Source: Archivesica marissinica
Taxonomy: Eukaryota > Mollusca > Bivalvia > Venerida > Vesicomyidae
Direction: 5' to 3'
Assembly: GCA_014843695.1 (NCBI GenBank)
Contig: CM026391.1
Span: forward strand, 14,691,365 to 14,755,364
Length of the DNA stretch: 64,000 nt
Below are positions 11,686-21,579 of this stretch, piece by piece. The notes beneath the pieces were generated by a model. The model searched no databases and was not told where the DNA came from. It saw nothing but the letters and a program-made list of their open reading frames with translations. Each line of letters starts with the position of its first letter. The first letter of the stretch is position 1. Position numbers and translations under genes: made by a program.

Positions 11686-12227
11686 GTAAAATATTAAAAT
11701 AGCGCTTCAGAAATCCGGTGGATCGCTGCACCTCTACATACTTCCCCATTTATCTTAGAGAGGGATTTAAGCAGCTACGTTACGCCCAAAATGGGTGTGT
11801 TATATCACATGTCGCCATAAAAGTTATGTTATATTTCGGGTTTTACGCCTGCATCAGCACCATTTTGGGCTATATCGCCGGCGGGCAGTTTACCTAACAA
11901 CACCGTTCCTGGGCAGGCTCCAGCGTTTAACCAGTACTTGGGTGCACCAACCTCCGTAACTTTTTCATATAAATGAGACACGACTTGAGCGAGGCTCGAA
12001 CCCGTGACCATCAGTGATGATAGGTTACAGTGGTATACAAGTCAGCGACCTTAAGCACTCGACCACGGAGGCGGACTCGCCATAAAGTAAAATATTAAAC
12101 TAGCACTTCAGAAATCCGCCAATGATTGTTGGATCGCTGCACCTCTGCTTAGTTCCCCATTTATCTTAGTAGGGGATTTAAGTAGCTAAATTACGCCAAA
12201 ATGGGTGTGTCATACCACATGTCGCCA
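11686..12227. repeat. Duplicated 140-bp segment flanking a SINE
   Basis: Positions 11686-11822 and 12084-12227 share AGTAAAATATTAAA, GGATCGCTGCACCTCT, CCCCATTTATCTTAG and AAATGGGTGTGT in the same order. A minus-strand SINE-1 separates them. Confidence 0.75.
11823..12083 (-). mobile_element. SINE family 1 copy
   Basis: In reverse it runs from GCCTCCGTGGTCGAGTG through a B-box-like GGTTCGAGCC to GGCGTAAAACCCGAAATATA. It is near full length. Confidence 0.85.
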
Positions 12228-12291
12228 TAGCAATATGGCGAATTAGACGAGCAGGAACGTGAGTAAAATAAGGAAGTTTTTGTTAGACTAC

Positions 12292-12485
12292 AGTCAAACC
12301 TGTGTTAGTGGTCACCTCTATTAAGCAGCCAACCTGCATTAAGCAGCCAACCTGCATTAAGCAGCCAGTTTTCATATTCCCACTATGTTACTTTGTTATA
12401 CATTCAACCTCTATTAAGCAGCCACCTGTGCTAAGCAGCCACTTTCTGTGATTCCCGTAGCTGGCTACTTAAGACTGTGTCTTAA
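12292..12485. mobile_element. MITE with TACAGTCAAACCTGT terminus
   Basis: It starts TACAGTCAAACCTGTGTTAG and contains repeated ATTAAGCAGCCA. The right end is degraded. It is a relative of 12868-13035. Confidence 0.6.
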
Positions 12486-12798
12486 TTTTTGCATGAAGTA
12501 GAATACAGGTACACCATTGAAATGACCTAGACATGAAAGTTGGTTTGTTTACAGTACATGTGATGTATTCTTGTGTATGTGTGGTGGGTGAGATCACATT
12601 GTTGCCATAGCAACATTAGTGATAGGACCAACAGGGGTGTAGCTTTGTAGTTGAAATAAAGAGGCTCTGAAGATTGATCACGCATATTATAGAAATAACT
12701 ACAGTGGGAGGTTTTGACCCTTTTCTCAAAACTCTCAATGGAGATAATCTCAATAAGCTTTAAGCTTTCGATTTAATCCATTTTGTTTATGTTTACAG

Positions 12799-12846
12799 GC
12801 TATGGGGGCTGCCCATTCAAGCAGTGCACTGGAAGGGCAGACGGAG
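12799..12846 (+). CDS. UCHL3: UCHL3-like ubiquitin hydrolase, third visible exon
   Basis: This 48-nt exon follows acceptor TATGTTTACAG and precedes donor GTATGAT. It encodes 16 codons, AMGAAHSSSALEGQTE, in phase 0. The ending SALEGQTE parallels SAHEGQTEAP of human UCHL3, the crossover loop above the active site that limits substrate size. Spacing to the next exon, which starts Ala-Pro, matches the human protein. The exon is small and would be missed by an ORF search; it is recognised by splice sites, phase and family similarity. Confidence 0.92.
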
Positions 12847-12867
12847 GTATGATATTTTAATATATAT

Positions 12868-13035
12868 ATACAGTCAAACCTGTGCTAGTGGTCACCTCCA
12901 TTAAGCAGCCAACATGTATTAAGCAGCCAGTTTCTAAATTCCCAATATGCTGTTTTACTATACATTTCACCTCTATTAAGCAGCCACTTTCCGTGAGTCC
13001 CTTGGCTGGCTGCTTAAGACAGGTTTCACTGTATG
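12868..13035. mobile_element. MITE with matching 15-bp terminal inverted repeats
   Basis: It begins TACAGTCAAACCTGT and ends ACAGGTTTCACTGTA, inverted with one mismatch and embedded in TATA-rich flanks consistent with a TA target. Its interior repeats ATTAAGCAGCCA. The features fit a Tc1/mariner-like MITE; no transposase is encoded. Confidence 0.75.
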
Positions 13036-13060
13036 TATATATACAGTTGCATCCTTGTAA

Positions 13061-13502
13061 GCAGGACTCACACTAGAGGGCGACGTGAATGAAGTGATCA
13101 CTTTTTTTCCCTGCCACTTTGTCTAATATAGACATCAGGGCGACATCCACTTCGCCTTATTTCTGAAGGGCATACTTGCTAATTAATGATCATCCGTATC
13201 GTCGTATGGCATTTTCACAGCCCAAAATACTGCATTGAGTCATAAGTTAATCTCCCACGACATCGGGATAATAAACTTAATAAAATCGATCAGACGCTGA
13301 TGTAATACAATTTTACATAATTATCGATGTTTTCTAATCTGTTTGTTTGCTTTGTCATTTGGCATACACACTGCCAGGATACCAATTTATAACAATCAGT
13401 GTTGAAATACAGGTAAGTGGTAAAATTTAGTCATTGTTGAGAAAATATGTGCGAAAATTGACTAATAAAAAATCTATTTGCTGAAAATTGGAATGTCCCA
13501 AC
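13061..13502 (+). repeat. Dispersed repeat family X, left half of interrupted copy
   Basis: It is homologous to 9935-10140 and stops at GGAATGTCCCAAC, where the transposon begins. The right half resumes at 18054. Confidence 0.75.
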
Positions 13503-13895
13503 TAGTCCGGTAATTAAAGTACAGAGGTTCAAACAAATTGATGGGAAAGGTATTTCAATGGATATGACTTCAATGATACCTCTATAGTGTGTAAAAAAAA
13601 GTCCCACGAAATCCAGCTATGGAAAATCCAAGATGGCCGCCATCCGGATGACGGAAATAGGAAAATGGTCATAATTATGATACAATCAAGTGTAATATAT
13701 CTATTCGTACTAGCATCTCATGAGGCATGCGATGGACAAAAACAAAATGGCGGCCATATATGACCTAAATGGTAAGTTTAAAACCTTGGTACAATATCGC
13801 TGATGAAAAAAATAAGACACATTTTTCAAAAAATTTCAATATGTTTATCATGTTCAATACTGTATACAACTTGTTAATACTAGTACAACACGTTT

Positions 13896-14276
13896 TTAAG
13901 TTTCAGAGTCAGTGTCCGAGTCATCAGGAATTGGCCCATTTGTACATGTGATGCCCTTGCACTGTCCACAGCTAAGTGTGCACTGGAGTCCATTTTTTCT
14001 GCATGAACACGTGTTCTTTCCACAATTTCCAGTGCATTTACACCGGATCATCTTTAGGAGGGAGGCAGGAGCTGCAACCTGCTCCATTCTATTTGGTTTC
14101 AGGACAGTCCCGAGTCTTGTCTTGCGTAGGACCCAACCCCACTCAGTGGCCTCCATGTTGTTCCCCAACCAGGTCTGTACTTGGTGGTAGACCCTTCTAC
14201 TGTGAAATCTAGCAGCATCAGTAGTTGGTGGAAGACGTTCAGGAGGTACATAGCTTGAGCTTGAAGCTACCTTCTA
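13896..14276 (-). pseudogene. C-terminal CXC domain of the transposon protein, copy 2
   Basis: After a nonsense codon at 14274-14276 the same frame continues with YVPPERLPPTTDAARFHSRR and then NNMEATEWGW. A Cys-rich block follows with RCKCTGNCGKNTCSCRKNG and CTLSCGQCKGITCTN, ending in an acidic tail DDSDTDSET. The Cys spacing resembles tesmin/TSO1-type CXC motifs, which bind DNA and zinc in other proteins. Here DNA binding is inferred. The frame agreement with the upstream nuclease segment shows that both belong to one polypeptide. Confidence 0.75.
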
Positions 14277-14864
14277 AGAGAACTTGGATGCTCGTTCGAG
14301 ATTGAGGTCTGTACCCTGCTTACAAGCATATAGCACTGCCAGTGCTATGTTTCCCGCTGCTTCAACTGCTTCCTGGCTTTTCTCAGGCGTTATGAACACT
14401 GATGATGGTCCTTGCAAATCTTTATACTTCTCCATTGCAGATACTTTTCCTATTCCATAAGGTCTTGCGGTTGTATCGCAACCAGATAAGGCGTGGATGA
14501 AGAGCAATGGTTCACTGAGGCCTGGATCCAGTGAACTGTGGAGGCTACCTATGTTGATGAGTTTAGAGCTGGTCTGAAGATAAATACTCCGGTGTTCACC
14601 AGGGTTGAAATGGTGCTGTAGAAGTATCAGCAAGTTAGTGTCATCACCAACAACTACCACAGGTTTCGTTCGGACGAGGGCACATGCAGACATTGCGATG
14701 TCATAGTCAGCATCTCCAGAGGACTGCTTCACATGGATGCCTTCTTTCTCCATCTGTGATGAGAGGCTGTTGATGAACTTTTGCTTGTTCTTGGAGTTAG
14801 CAAGAAAAGGTTTTTTCTTCATTTTGAGAATCATGTCGTCCGTGAAATCGACATCCACTCCCAT
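14274..14864 (-). pseudogene. FEN1/XPG-like (PIN-type) nuclease domain of the transposon protein, copy 2
   Basis: The minus-strand frame encodes SSGDADYDIAMSACALV, then VVVGDDTNLLILLQHHF, and later LLFIHALSGCDTTARPYGIG. Paired acidic residues (GDADYD and GDDTNLL) and the later Cys-Asp motif resemble the metal-binding core of FEN1/XPG-like PIN nucleases. I recognise the set from a repetitive family common in invertebrate genomes. The frame is interrupted at 14917-14919 and near 14893 on its N-terminal side and at 14274 on its C-terminal side. Copy 1 at the window start has Tyr at the first of these positions. No nuclease activity is expected from this copy. Confidence 0.75.
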
Positions 14865-14916
14865 CTCGCTTCCAGTCCGCGTGAGTGAGTCTCAATCCTT
14901 GGTAGACGGGTCACTT

Positions 14917-15660
14917 CCTTAGCCATCAAACACGACTAGCACGCGCTGGTAATGTCTCTGAATGAACTGGATGTAGAGTTTGCAGAGATTGAAATATGAG
15001 GTGGACTTTGACCAGGGTATACGCTGCAGCATTGCACCTACATCTACAACATACATCACTTCAAGCATATCAAGTGGTTGGTCAGAGACAACACACGCTG
15101 GGATCTTCTTAACAAGGCCATTCTGGAGATCAGCTTTGTCTGGGAGCCGCATAAGCAGTTTGGAGTCGAACAGCGATGAGGGATACGAACACAACTCGTA
15201 CTGGAACAATTCCGTGAGTTCGATATTGCCGATACCAGCAACGATATTAGGCGTTGGTATAGCTGTTGTGGATTGATCTCAATCTTCTCGCCTTCAGAGG
15301 AAACATACACTGAGGAAGCCAGAGTACGGACCTGATCTTTCTTCACAAATTTGTGTTGCGATACAGACTTTCCTGCCATAGAGGTCAGAATAGCATCCCC
15401 TATGTTCTTAGCGCTGTCAACGTTAACTGACCCTTCTCCAACGATCCCAGATGAGAGACTGTGGAGTTCCTTACTGTTCTGTGTGAATGGTTTTCTTTCT
15501 TGTAGATAGTCAAGGACTGTCTGGAGGTCTTTTGCATCCCGCTTCAATCTTGATTGGGAAAGATCTTTGTGCACCCTATCACCATCAGTCCGTGAGAGAA
15601 CAGCCACTTTCTGTAGGGCCTTGTGGACTTCCCCACATGCTGGCATTGATAACAGCTATA
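14917..15660 (-). pseudogene. Linker and pre-nuclease region of the transposon protein, copy 2
   Basis: Two overlapping frames cover this stretch. The upstream one (15646 down to about 15250) encodes KRDAKDLQTVLDYLQERKPF and SSVYVSSEGEKIEINPQQL. A one-base shift near 15250 moves the family sequence to a second frame, which starts near NIELTELFQYELCSYPSSLF and continues with LEVMYVVDVGAML and QRHYQRVLVVFDG. VVFDG is followed by a stop at 14917-14919. The last segment looks like the start of the PIN fold. Confidence 0.65.
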
Positions 15661-16190
15661 GCAAACTGGTTGACTCCTGAAATCCTCGTCCTCGGGTAAG
15701 CCCACCAACTGATTTAATGCCTCCCATCAGTACCTGCTCGATGCACAGATCGCTGAATATTCTGGACCAATAACTGTCCTGTGGCGGATGACGAACAGTC
15801 CCTCTAGGAACTTGCTATAAACAGCTGGATGTGTCTCCTCAAGCTTTTCCATCTTCTCCAAGTATAGAACGAGTGACTTGGTGTAGTTATTATGACCTAA
15901 AGCAGCTAGGAATGGAAGCATATCGTGAAGGGACTGAAGATAGAGCTTCCAGTTCCCGCCACGTGAAGATTGGAGCAGAGATCGGAGGATGCTAACCAGA
16001 TGCATATACATGATCCAGAGGTTGGCTGTGCGATATGGTTTCATCATCGCACACTAGTTCTCCAACGCTAACTGTAGTTGTGAAATGACATCCGAAGCCA
16101 GGGCATCACCTAGACTCATGGTATCGTCGCAAACGTTCGATAGCAAGTCGCCAGCACTTTCAAGAATACTTTGGGCCTCAATGTTGGGCA
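15661..16190 (-). pseudogene. Central exon start of the transposon gene, copy 2
   Basis: A minus-strand acceptor (TTGCTATTTTCAG) sits just above 16190. The exon opens with VPNIEAQSILESAGDLLSNV in the phase left by the previous exon, reads to LALEN and meets a TAG near 16054 where copy 1 has Trp. The frame then gives PYRTANLWIMYMHLVSILRS and LEKMEKLEETHPAVYSKFLE. A one-base loss near 15779 shifts the frame before the DGLTRG-equivalent motif. It is the counterpart of 481-1170. Confidence 0.7.
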
Positions 16191-16325
16191 CTGAAAATAG
16201 CAACACATTTTGTGCATGTGTTTAAATTGATAAACAATTGTCAAGCAATTTATGACGATACAAGTTTCCATAAACTAAAAAAGAAACATGGTTTCAATCT
16301 CACTCACTTCTCTCATATGCAACAC

Positions 16326-16421
16326 CTTCAGGTTGTAGCGTCATCTCACTTAGGTAAATATCAGCCTCAACCAAAGGGACCGTCGGAGAACTCTCGTCTT
16401 GTTTGTTGACATCTGAGCCAT
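16326..16421 (-). pseudogene. Small 96-nt exon of the transposon gene, copy 2
   Basis: On the minus strand it lies between acceptor CTTTGTTTCAG and donor GTGTTG. With phase-1 introns on both sides, it joins the upstream exon (ending ...NNQTG) to the downstream exon (beginning VPN) without a stop. It encodes 31 complete codons including SPTVPLVEADIYLSEM. The perfect phase agreement is good evidence that the transposon gene really is spliced. Confidence 0.7.
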
Positions 16422-16519
16422 CTGAAACAAAGCAATGACCTGGTTAATAGACTACCGACTGGACTGAGAACCAATTACCTAAAGTCAGATATATATAACT
16501 AAGACAGTTTGATATCTAC

Positions 16520-17405
16520 CTGTTTGGTTGTTGTTGCTATCAGTAGAGCATGCTTCGGTCGCCACAAGCTGATCCGTGTACACTTTGGGTTTAGCAAGAC
16601 CGCACATCTCAAAGGTAGCGAGAGCATTCAGAGCACTGTCAATCAGAAAATGAGCCCTCACAGCTCGGGCCACCTCCTTGCCTGATAACATCTGGTCCAC
16701 ACTTCCCTCAGAATACACCTGGGACATGATTTCTCTCAAGCCAGATCCAGCCATCAAGCTTCCAATTGTGCCAAGGAAGCTCATCTCAGTGTGGAAGCCG
16801 CCCAGGACCAAGATGATATCTCGCAGTGGACTGTCCGCCGGTTGTGATGCTACGATTGTGTACGCAATCCACCACAGCTGTTGGTCAAATGTAATGATCG
16901 GTGTTTGACCATTTCGTCTGGCGTGATCGGACAAGTACTCCAACGTCGAGCGTACACAAGTAGGGTCACTTGGCGGCATGTCGATGAGTGGTAGAAACCT
17001 CTCGGAGCTCTTACCAGGGTGGGGGATATGAGCATGCATCATTTGCATCCATCCAGGCCAGAGTGGGCTCGGTTTTTGGAAATGAAGTGACACACGCCAC
17101 AACATATCCAATCTGTTGCTGTTTTCATCACGACTGAACTCTCCTAGTTTCGTGTAGACTATTCTCCCCTCTGCAGCCTTTGGGTTCGTTTGTGTCACCA
17201 GATTAACATGTCCGATTTTCCTGAGATCCTCCATGTTGACGTTCACTCGGGGTACCCTCCGTACGGTCTTTATGGCAGGGGTGAAAGTAGCCATCTGGCC
17301 CATGACATGGATTGTGCCACTGCCATCTAAGGTTCTGCTGGCATGGTCAACGGTATCTGCTTGGTATTGTCCAAATGTGTCTGAAATATCTCCAAGTATA
17401 TCCAC
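16520..17405 (-). pseudogene. Large 5' exon of the transposon gene, copy 2
   Basis: An uninterrupted minus-strand frame encodes YQADTVDHASRTLDGSGTIH, LWRVSLHFQKPSPLWPGWMQ, TPIITFDQQLWWIA and ILVLGGFHTEMSFLGTIGSL with MAGSGL. FDQ-LWW-A and LGGFHTEMSFLG are hallmarks of a repetitive metazoan protein family of unknown biochemical role. The exon ends NNNNQTG before donor GTAGAT. The frame upstream of 17405 continues in shifted frames (LPPLQVGVCVTLEHKYGH and MMNMLGFCSSYK, 17430-17560), so the start shown is not the true N terminus. Copy 1 lacks most of this exon. Confidence 0.75.
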
Positions 17406-18053
17406 ACCCTGGGAGGATGCTGCATTTTTCCTATACCTTGTAGGATGAGCAAAAGCCCAACATGTTCATCATGTCTACCAATTCTCGGTGGCCGTATTTG
17501 TGTTCCAAAGTCACACAGACTCCGACTTGTAGAGGTGGCAAAAATGACCGAGGACAAGTTGATGCAGTATTGACTGACCAAGTGATGCGGTGAGGAACTT
17601 GGAGTTTTTACTCGTTATTATTGACTGCAGGAGTGTACACAAGGATTAGGATGGCCATGTTTCATGAATCAGAATCGTTCAACTGCAAATACATCGAAAA
17701 ACGAGTAATTTTTAGTAATATATGGCGGCCATTTTGTTTTGGCTTTGTCATGTTGGTTTTACGAAGCCAACACAGTGTCCATCGCATGCCTCGTGAGAAA
17801 CTAGTACGAATAGACATATTACACTTGATTGTATCATGATTAGATACATAATTATGACCGTTTTCCTATTTCCATCATCCGGATGGCGGCCATCTTGGAT
17901 TTCGTCAATTTTAAGGTATTTTCCATGGCTGGATTTCGTGGGACTTTTTTTTACACACTATAGAGTTATCATTGAAATCATATCCATTGAAAAACCTTTC
18001 CCATCAATTTGTTTTAACCTCACTGCATATCGCCATCTTTAATTACTGGACTA

Positions 18054-18150
18054 AGCGCTATTTACGGAAAATGACTCAGATCAAGGTAATATTCTGTGGT
18101 TGTGACTAAATTTATCAGACTGACTTTCAGTGCCTACATTTATGCAGCAA
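18054..18150 (+). repeat. Dispersed repeat family X, right half of interrupted copy
   Basis: GCTATTTACGGAAAATGACT, then ATCAAGGTAATATTCTG and GTGACTAAATTTATCAGACT, match 10139-10220 in order. This shows the pre-insertion continuity of the repeat. Confidence 0.75.
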
Positions 18151-18971
18151 ATATAAAATTGATAGGCAGTGTAGAATCATGCATTTCGAATATGCTGATG
18201 CCAGGGCCCTGATTGCAACGTTTCTGAAGCCAGTGCTTGTAACAACAAAAAAAACAATATAATTTACGAGTTTCGGATTCGACTTTTAGTTTATTTCGCA
18301 ATACGAGTTATACATATTATAAATGCATACACATGTGTTTACATTCAAATTTTCATAGATATTGAAATGAATATGTCCGTTTTATATAAGAAATGTATGC
18401 AAATTAACGGTTTTACAATGTCGTCGAACCGTACTCGATCTGTTTCGTACCGATTTCGTGCATAATAAAAATAAATGTAGATGGGATACAATGTAGAACT
18501 ATACAAGTTACAAAGTAACATGAAACATAGTTGTAAGGTCCTAAACACAACTTGGCAATGTTTTCTCTAATTGTGATAAAAAAATTAGGTCTGGTTGCAC
18601 CAAAGACACATTGGCCTAGAGGTAATTATATGGTCTGAAAAAAGTTACCTGTACGAAAAATACCAACATGCGTAATATTATTGACTTGAAATATACAGCT
18701 TGACACTCGAGATTTGACCTCAAGGGTCATTGACACTTTCAGTCTAGTGAATGCCCTGCAGCTTTTCTACATACAATAGTTCCTACAATGATTATCCTGC
18801 AAACCTCGACTAAATACGGTTTCACTATTTGCAGTCATTCAAAAGTCTCCCCACTTCTCCCTAAATCATCTGGAGGGAGAAGTGACTTCTCCCAAAATTT
18901 TGGAGTCTATCTATAGCCCTGTGTAAGCAGTCACAGATTTCAGTTTCAGATGGTCTTCCTGTGTGTTGTCT
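18151..18971. other. UCHL3 intron, no recognised feature
   Basis: AT-rich sequence with no tandem array, SINE or coding similarity that I can see. Confidence 0.55.
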
Positions 18972-19230
18972 GCCTCCGTGGTCGAGTGGTTAAGGTCGCT
19001 GACTTGTATACCACTGTAACCTATCATCACTGATGGTCACGGGTTCGAGCCCCGCTCAGACCGTGTTTCATTTATATGAAAAAGTTGGCAGTTTCTTACG
19101 GAGGTTGGTGCACCCAAGTACTGGTTAACCGCTGGAGCATGCCCAGGAAAGGTGTTGTTAGGTAAACTGCCCACCGGCGATATAGCCCAAAATGGTGCTG
19201 ATGCAGGCGTAAAACCCGAAATATAATAAT
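18972..19230 (+). mobile_element. SINE family 1, well-preserved copy
   Basis: It has the head TGCCTCCGTGGTCGAGTGG (A box TGGTCGAGTGG) and B box GGGTTCGAGCCCC. A body follows with GCAGTTTCTTACGGAGG, ending GGCGTAAAACCCGAAATATA. The head is tRNA-like (Ser/Leu-type A box), so RNA polymerase III transcription is the expected mode. Confidence 0.88.
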
Positions 19231-19406
19231 AATGACTTCCTGTGTGTCTTAAGTTCACAATCTACGAAGGGGTTGTGTTATTATATAGTGTTAACCTCAA
19301 TCTCTACCTTTAAGGTCGACATTACACATACAAGTTATTGCTATGTCTTAACATTAAAATCATTGAATGCATTGGCTTTCTGCTTCACATTTGTGCTCAT
19401 ACTAAT

Positions 19407-19734
19407 AAGTCAAACATAGCGTGTAACAGTACAAACGTTTCTGTACCATATAATATCAAACATAACGTGTAACAGTACAAACGTTTCTGTACCATATAAT
19501 ACCAAACATAACGTGTAACAGTACAAACGTTTCTGTACCATATAATACCAAACATAGCGTGTAACAGTACAAACGTTTCTGTACCATATAATACCAAACA
19601 TAGCGTGTAACAGTACAAACGTTTCTGTACCATATAATACCAAACATAGCGTGTAACAGTACAACGTTTCTGTACCATATAATACCAAACATAACGTGTA
19701 ACAGTACAAACGTTTCTGTACCATATAATATCAA
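19407..19734. repeat. Minisatellite, 46-bp unit, about 7 copies
   Basis: The unit contains GTGTAACAGTACAAACGTTT and CTGTACCATATAATACCAA. Copies differ by one or two bases, and one copy is one base shorter. It lies about 80 bp before a UCHL3 exon. Minus-strand open frames here follow the repeat and are not genes. Confidence 0.95.
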
Positions 19735-19816
19735 AAGCATTTATTTTGTCAAATCCGTTTGCCGAGTGCATGTGTCATATAATAATGTTGATGTATTGTT
19801 GTTGTTTCTCTTCCAG

Positions 19817-19892
19817 GCTCCGTCACGTGATGAGAAGATAAACACGCATTTCATAGCCTTCGTTTGTAAGAATTCAGGACTATATGAACTTG
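19817..19892 (+). CDS. UCHL3: UCHL3-like ubiquitin hydrolase, exon with catalytic histidine
   Basis: This 76-nt exon runs from acceptor TTTCTCTTCCAG to donor GTATGT, with 25 codons plus one base. It encodes APSRDEKINTHFIAFVCKNS and GLYEL. The His of THFIA is 74 residues after the Cys of GNACGT, matching H169 of human UCHL3, and the flanking APS-DEK...HFIA-V...LYEL pattern matches that protein. The last 56 nt of the exon plus 8 nt of intron, including the donor, form the first unit of a 64-bp tandem array that continues to about 20287. Use of the first donor keeps the frame. Any later donor would add an in-frame TAG (Gly-Met-stop). Confidence 0.94.
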
Positions 19893-20350
19893 GTATGTAG
19901 GATAAACACACATTTCATAGCCTTCGTTTGTAAGAATTCAGGACTATATGAACTTGGTATGTAGGATAAACACACATTTCATAGCCTTCGTTTGTAAGAA
20001 TTCAGGACTATATGAACTTGGTATGTAGGATAAACACACATTTCACAGCCTTCGTTTGTAAGAATTCAGGACTATATGAACTTGGTATGTAGGATAAACA
20101 CACGTTTCATAGCCTTCGTTTGTAAGAATTCAGGACTATATGAACTTGGTATGTAGGATAAACACACATTTCACAGCCTTCGTTTGTAAGAATTCAGGAC
20201 TATATGAACTTGGTATGTAGGATAAACACACATTTCATAGCCTTCGTTTGTTTTTAGGAATTGAAGATTATATGAACTTGATGTGTAGAATAAACACTTG
20301 TTTGTAAGATTTCATGGCTATATGAACTTTGTATGTAACATAAACACACT
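19837..20350 (+). repeat. Exon-derived minisatellite, 64-bp unit with repeated 5' splice sites
   Basis: The unit starts at GATAAACAC inside the UCHL3 exon and recurs exactly every 64 bp at 19837, 19901, 19965, 20029, 20093 and 20157. A degenerate copy follows at 20221 and a weaker one near 20290. Each full unit ends CTTGGTATGTAG, so each repeats the donor CTTG|GTATGT. Copies differ only at a few sites (for example ACACG/ACACA, TTCATAG/TTCACAG), indicating recent expansion. Confidence 0.95.
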
Positions 20351-20371
20351 CATTTCTTTGTTTGTAGTAAT

Positions 20372-20838
20372 TAACCATTTCCCTCATAGAAGCACCTCTT
20401 GACACCATTGCCAATATGACATACATTGACAATGTAGTAGCCAAACCAATGTTCATAATAAAGGCTAGAATCTCATATAGTCCCAGTAATATCTATGGAG
20501 GTGGGATAGATGGCCACTACTTATCCACTACATGATAACTAAATGGCTGTCATTTGCATGGAGATATAATAGTATATTAACCTAAATCTCTATGAAGGAA
20601 AGGGTGAAATGGCTGTCGTTTGTATGGAGATATAATAGTATATTAACCTAAATCTCTGAAGGAAAGGGTTAAATGGCTGTCGTTTGTATGGATATATAAT
20701 AGTATATTAACCTAATTCTCTATGAAGGAAAGGGTTAAATGACTGTCGTTTGTATGGAGATATAATAGTATATTAACCTAATTCTCTATGAAGGAAAGGG
20801 TTAAATGGCTGCCGTTTGTATGGAGATATAATAGTATA
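20372..20838 (+). repeat. Satellite-bearing dispersed element S, left part with 66-bp units
   Basis: A unique lead (CATTTCCCTCATAGAAGCAC and AGCCAAACCAATGTTCATAA) is followed by about four or five 66-bp units containing GGAGATATAATAGTATATTA and AACCTAAATCTC. The same lead and unit occur inverted at 50640-51757. The array is cut at about 20838 and resumes at 25757. Confidence 0.88.
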
Positions 20839-21579
20839 ATTATTATTCCCTAATTCGCTCTGCTCAAACGTAAATAAATCATTTATCCCATAATCAAGTA
20901 ATCTAGGGGGAAAAGAATCACAAACAAGATTTAGGATGGGTCATTTGCATTACCATGTTAATCATTTATTAATATATACATGTATAAACATTCTCTTCAA
21001 TTTTAAACCTGCGACCATAAAAATAACTCTGTGCAAATATTGATGCTTAAAAACCTCACAACATAAATAAATCAGTGTGTGATGTAAAGTACACCTTACT
21101 CTGTGTAAAAAGTATACATCTCGATATAAAACAGCCACGTAAATACGAAACTGTAGTGCCGGCTGCCCCAACCCACTCCCCTAATTATATTATATATAAA
21201 GGGATGTGATTTTTCCGCGTTTGCAGAGTCAAATCGGCCACTCTCGTGAATTGTGCAAATTCGTTGAGAAAATTTGGCGGGGGGGAGGTGGCCGTCGGAA
21301 TAGTTATGTCAAATTGTCTAGTTCCGACATTTTTGATTTTGTTTTGAGAAATATCTTGCATCATGATGCAACACAACTTTTCATTGGCCTGATTGACTTA
21401 AAATCGGCCAATCAGAAGACGGAGTAGATAATATGATCAATAGATTGGTACCTATTCGCTTGTTTAAATTCACTGTGATAACAGTGCAGCGAGACGCAAG
21501 CCGATTGAGTACCAGTCTGTTATTCTGACACAATCTTTAAAAAAATTTCTTCCCGGTATTACGCTAGTAAATTTTGAAA

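Larger units (their letters stand above)
13503..18053 (-). mobile_element. FEN1/XPG-like nuclease TIR transposon, copy 2 (both ends present)
   Basis: The ends are inverted repeats: the left begins TAGTCCGGTAATTAAAG, and the right end in reverse begins TAGTCCAGTAATTAAAG. The inverted similarity runs inward for about 260 bp on the left (13503-13765) and 340 bp on the right (17715-18053), differing mainly by indels. Target duplication is unclear: TA, or AGC with a lost base. The minus strand carries one intron-containing gene with a FEN1/XPG-like PIN domain and a C-terminal CXC cysteine-rich domain. A transposon gene with an XPG-like nuclease, Cys-rich motif and a short duplication recalls the Academ superfamily described by Kapitonov and Jurka. 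I offer that as a hypothesis. Several stops and frameshifts make this copy inactive. Confidence 0.8.

Noticed and set aside
17621..18042. Plus-strand frames near the right transposon end
   Set aside because: They lie in the terminal inverted repeat and recur inverted at the left end; there is no protein similarity.
18972..19055. tRNA-like sequence with A and B boxes
   Set aside because: It is part of a SINE body with many copies. The cloverleaf is not maintained, so it is not annotated as a functional tRNA gene.
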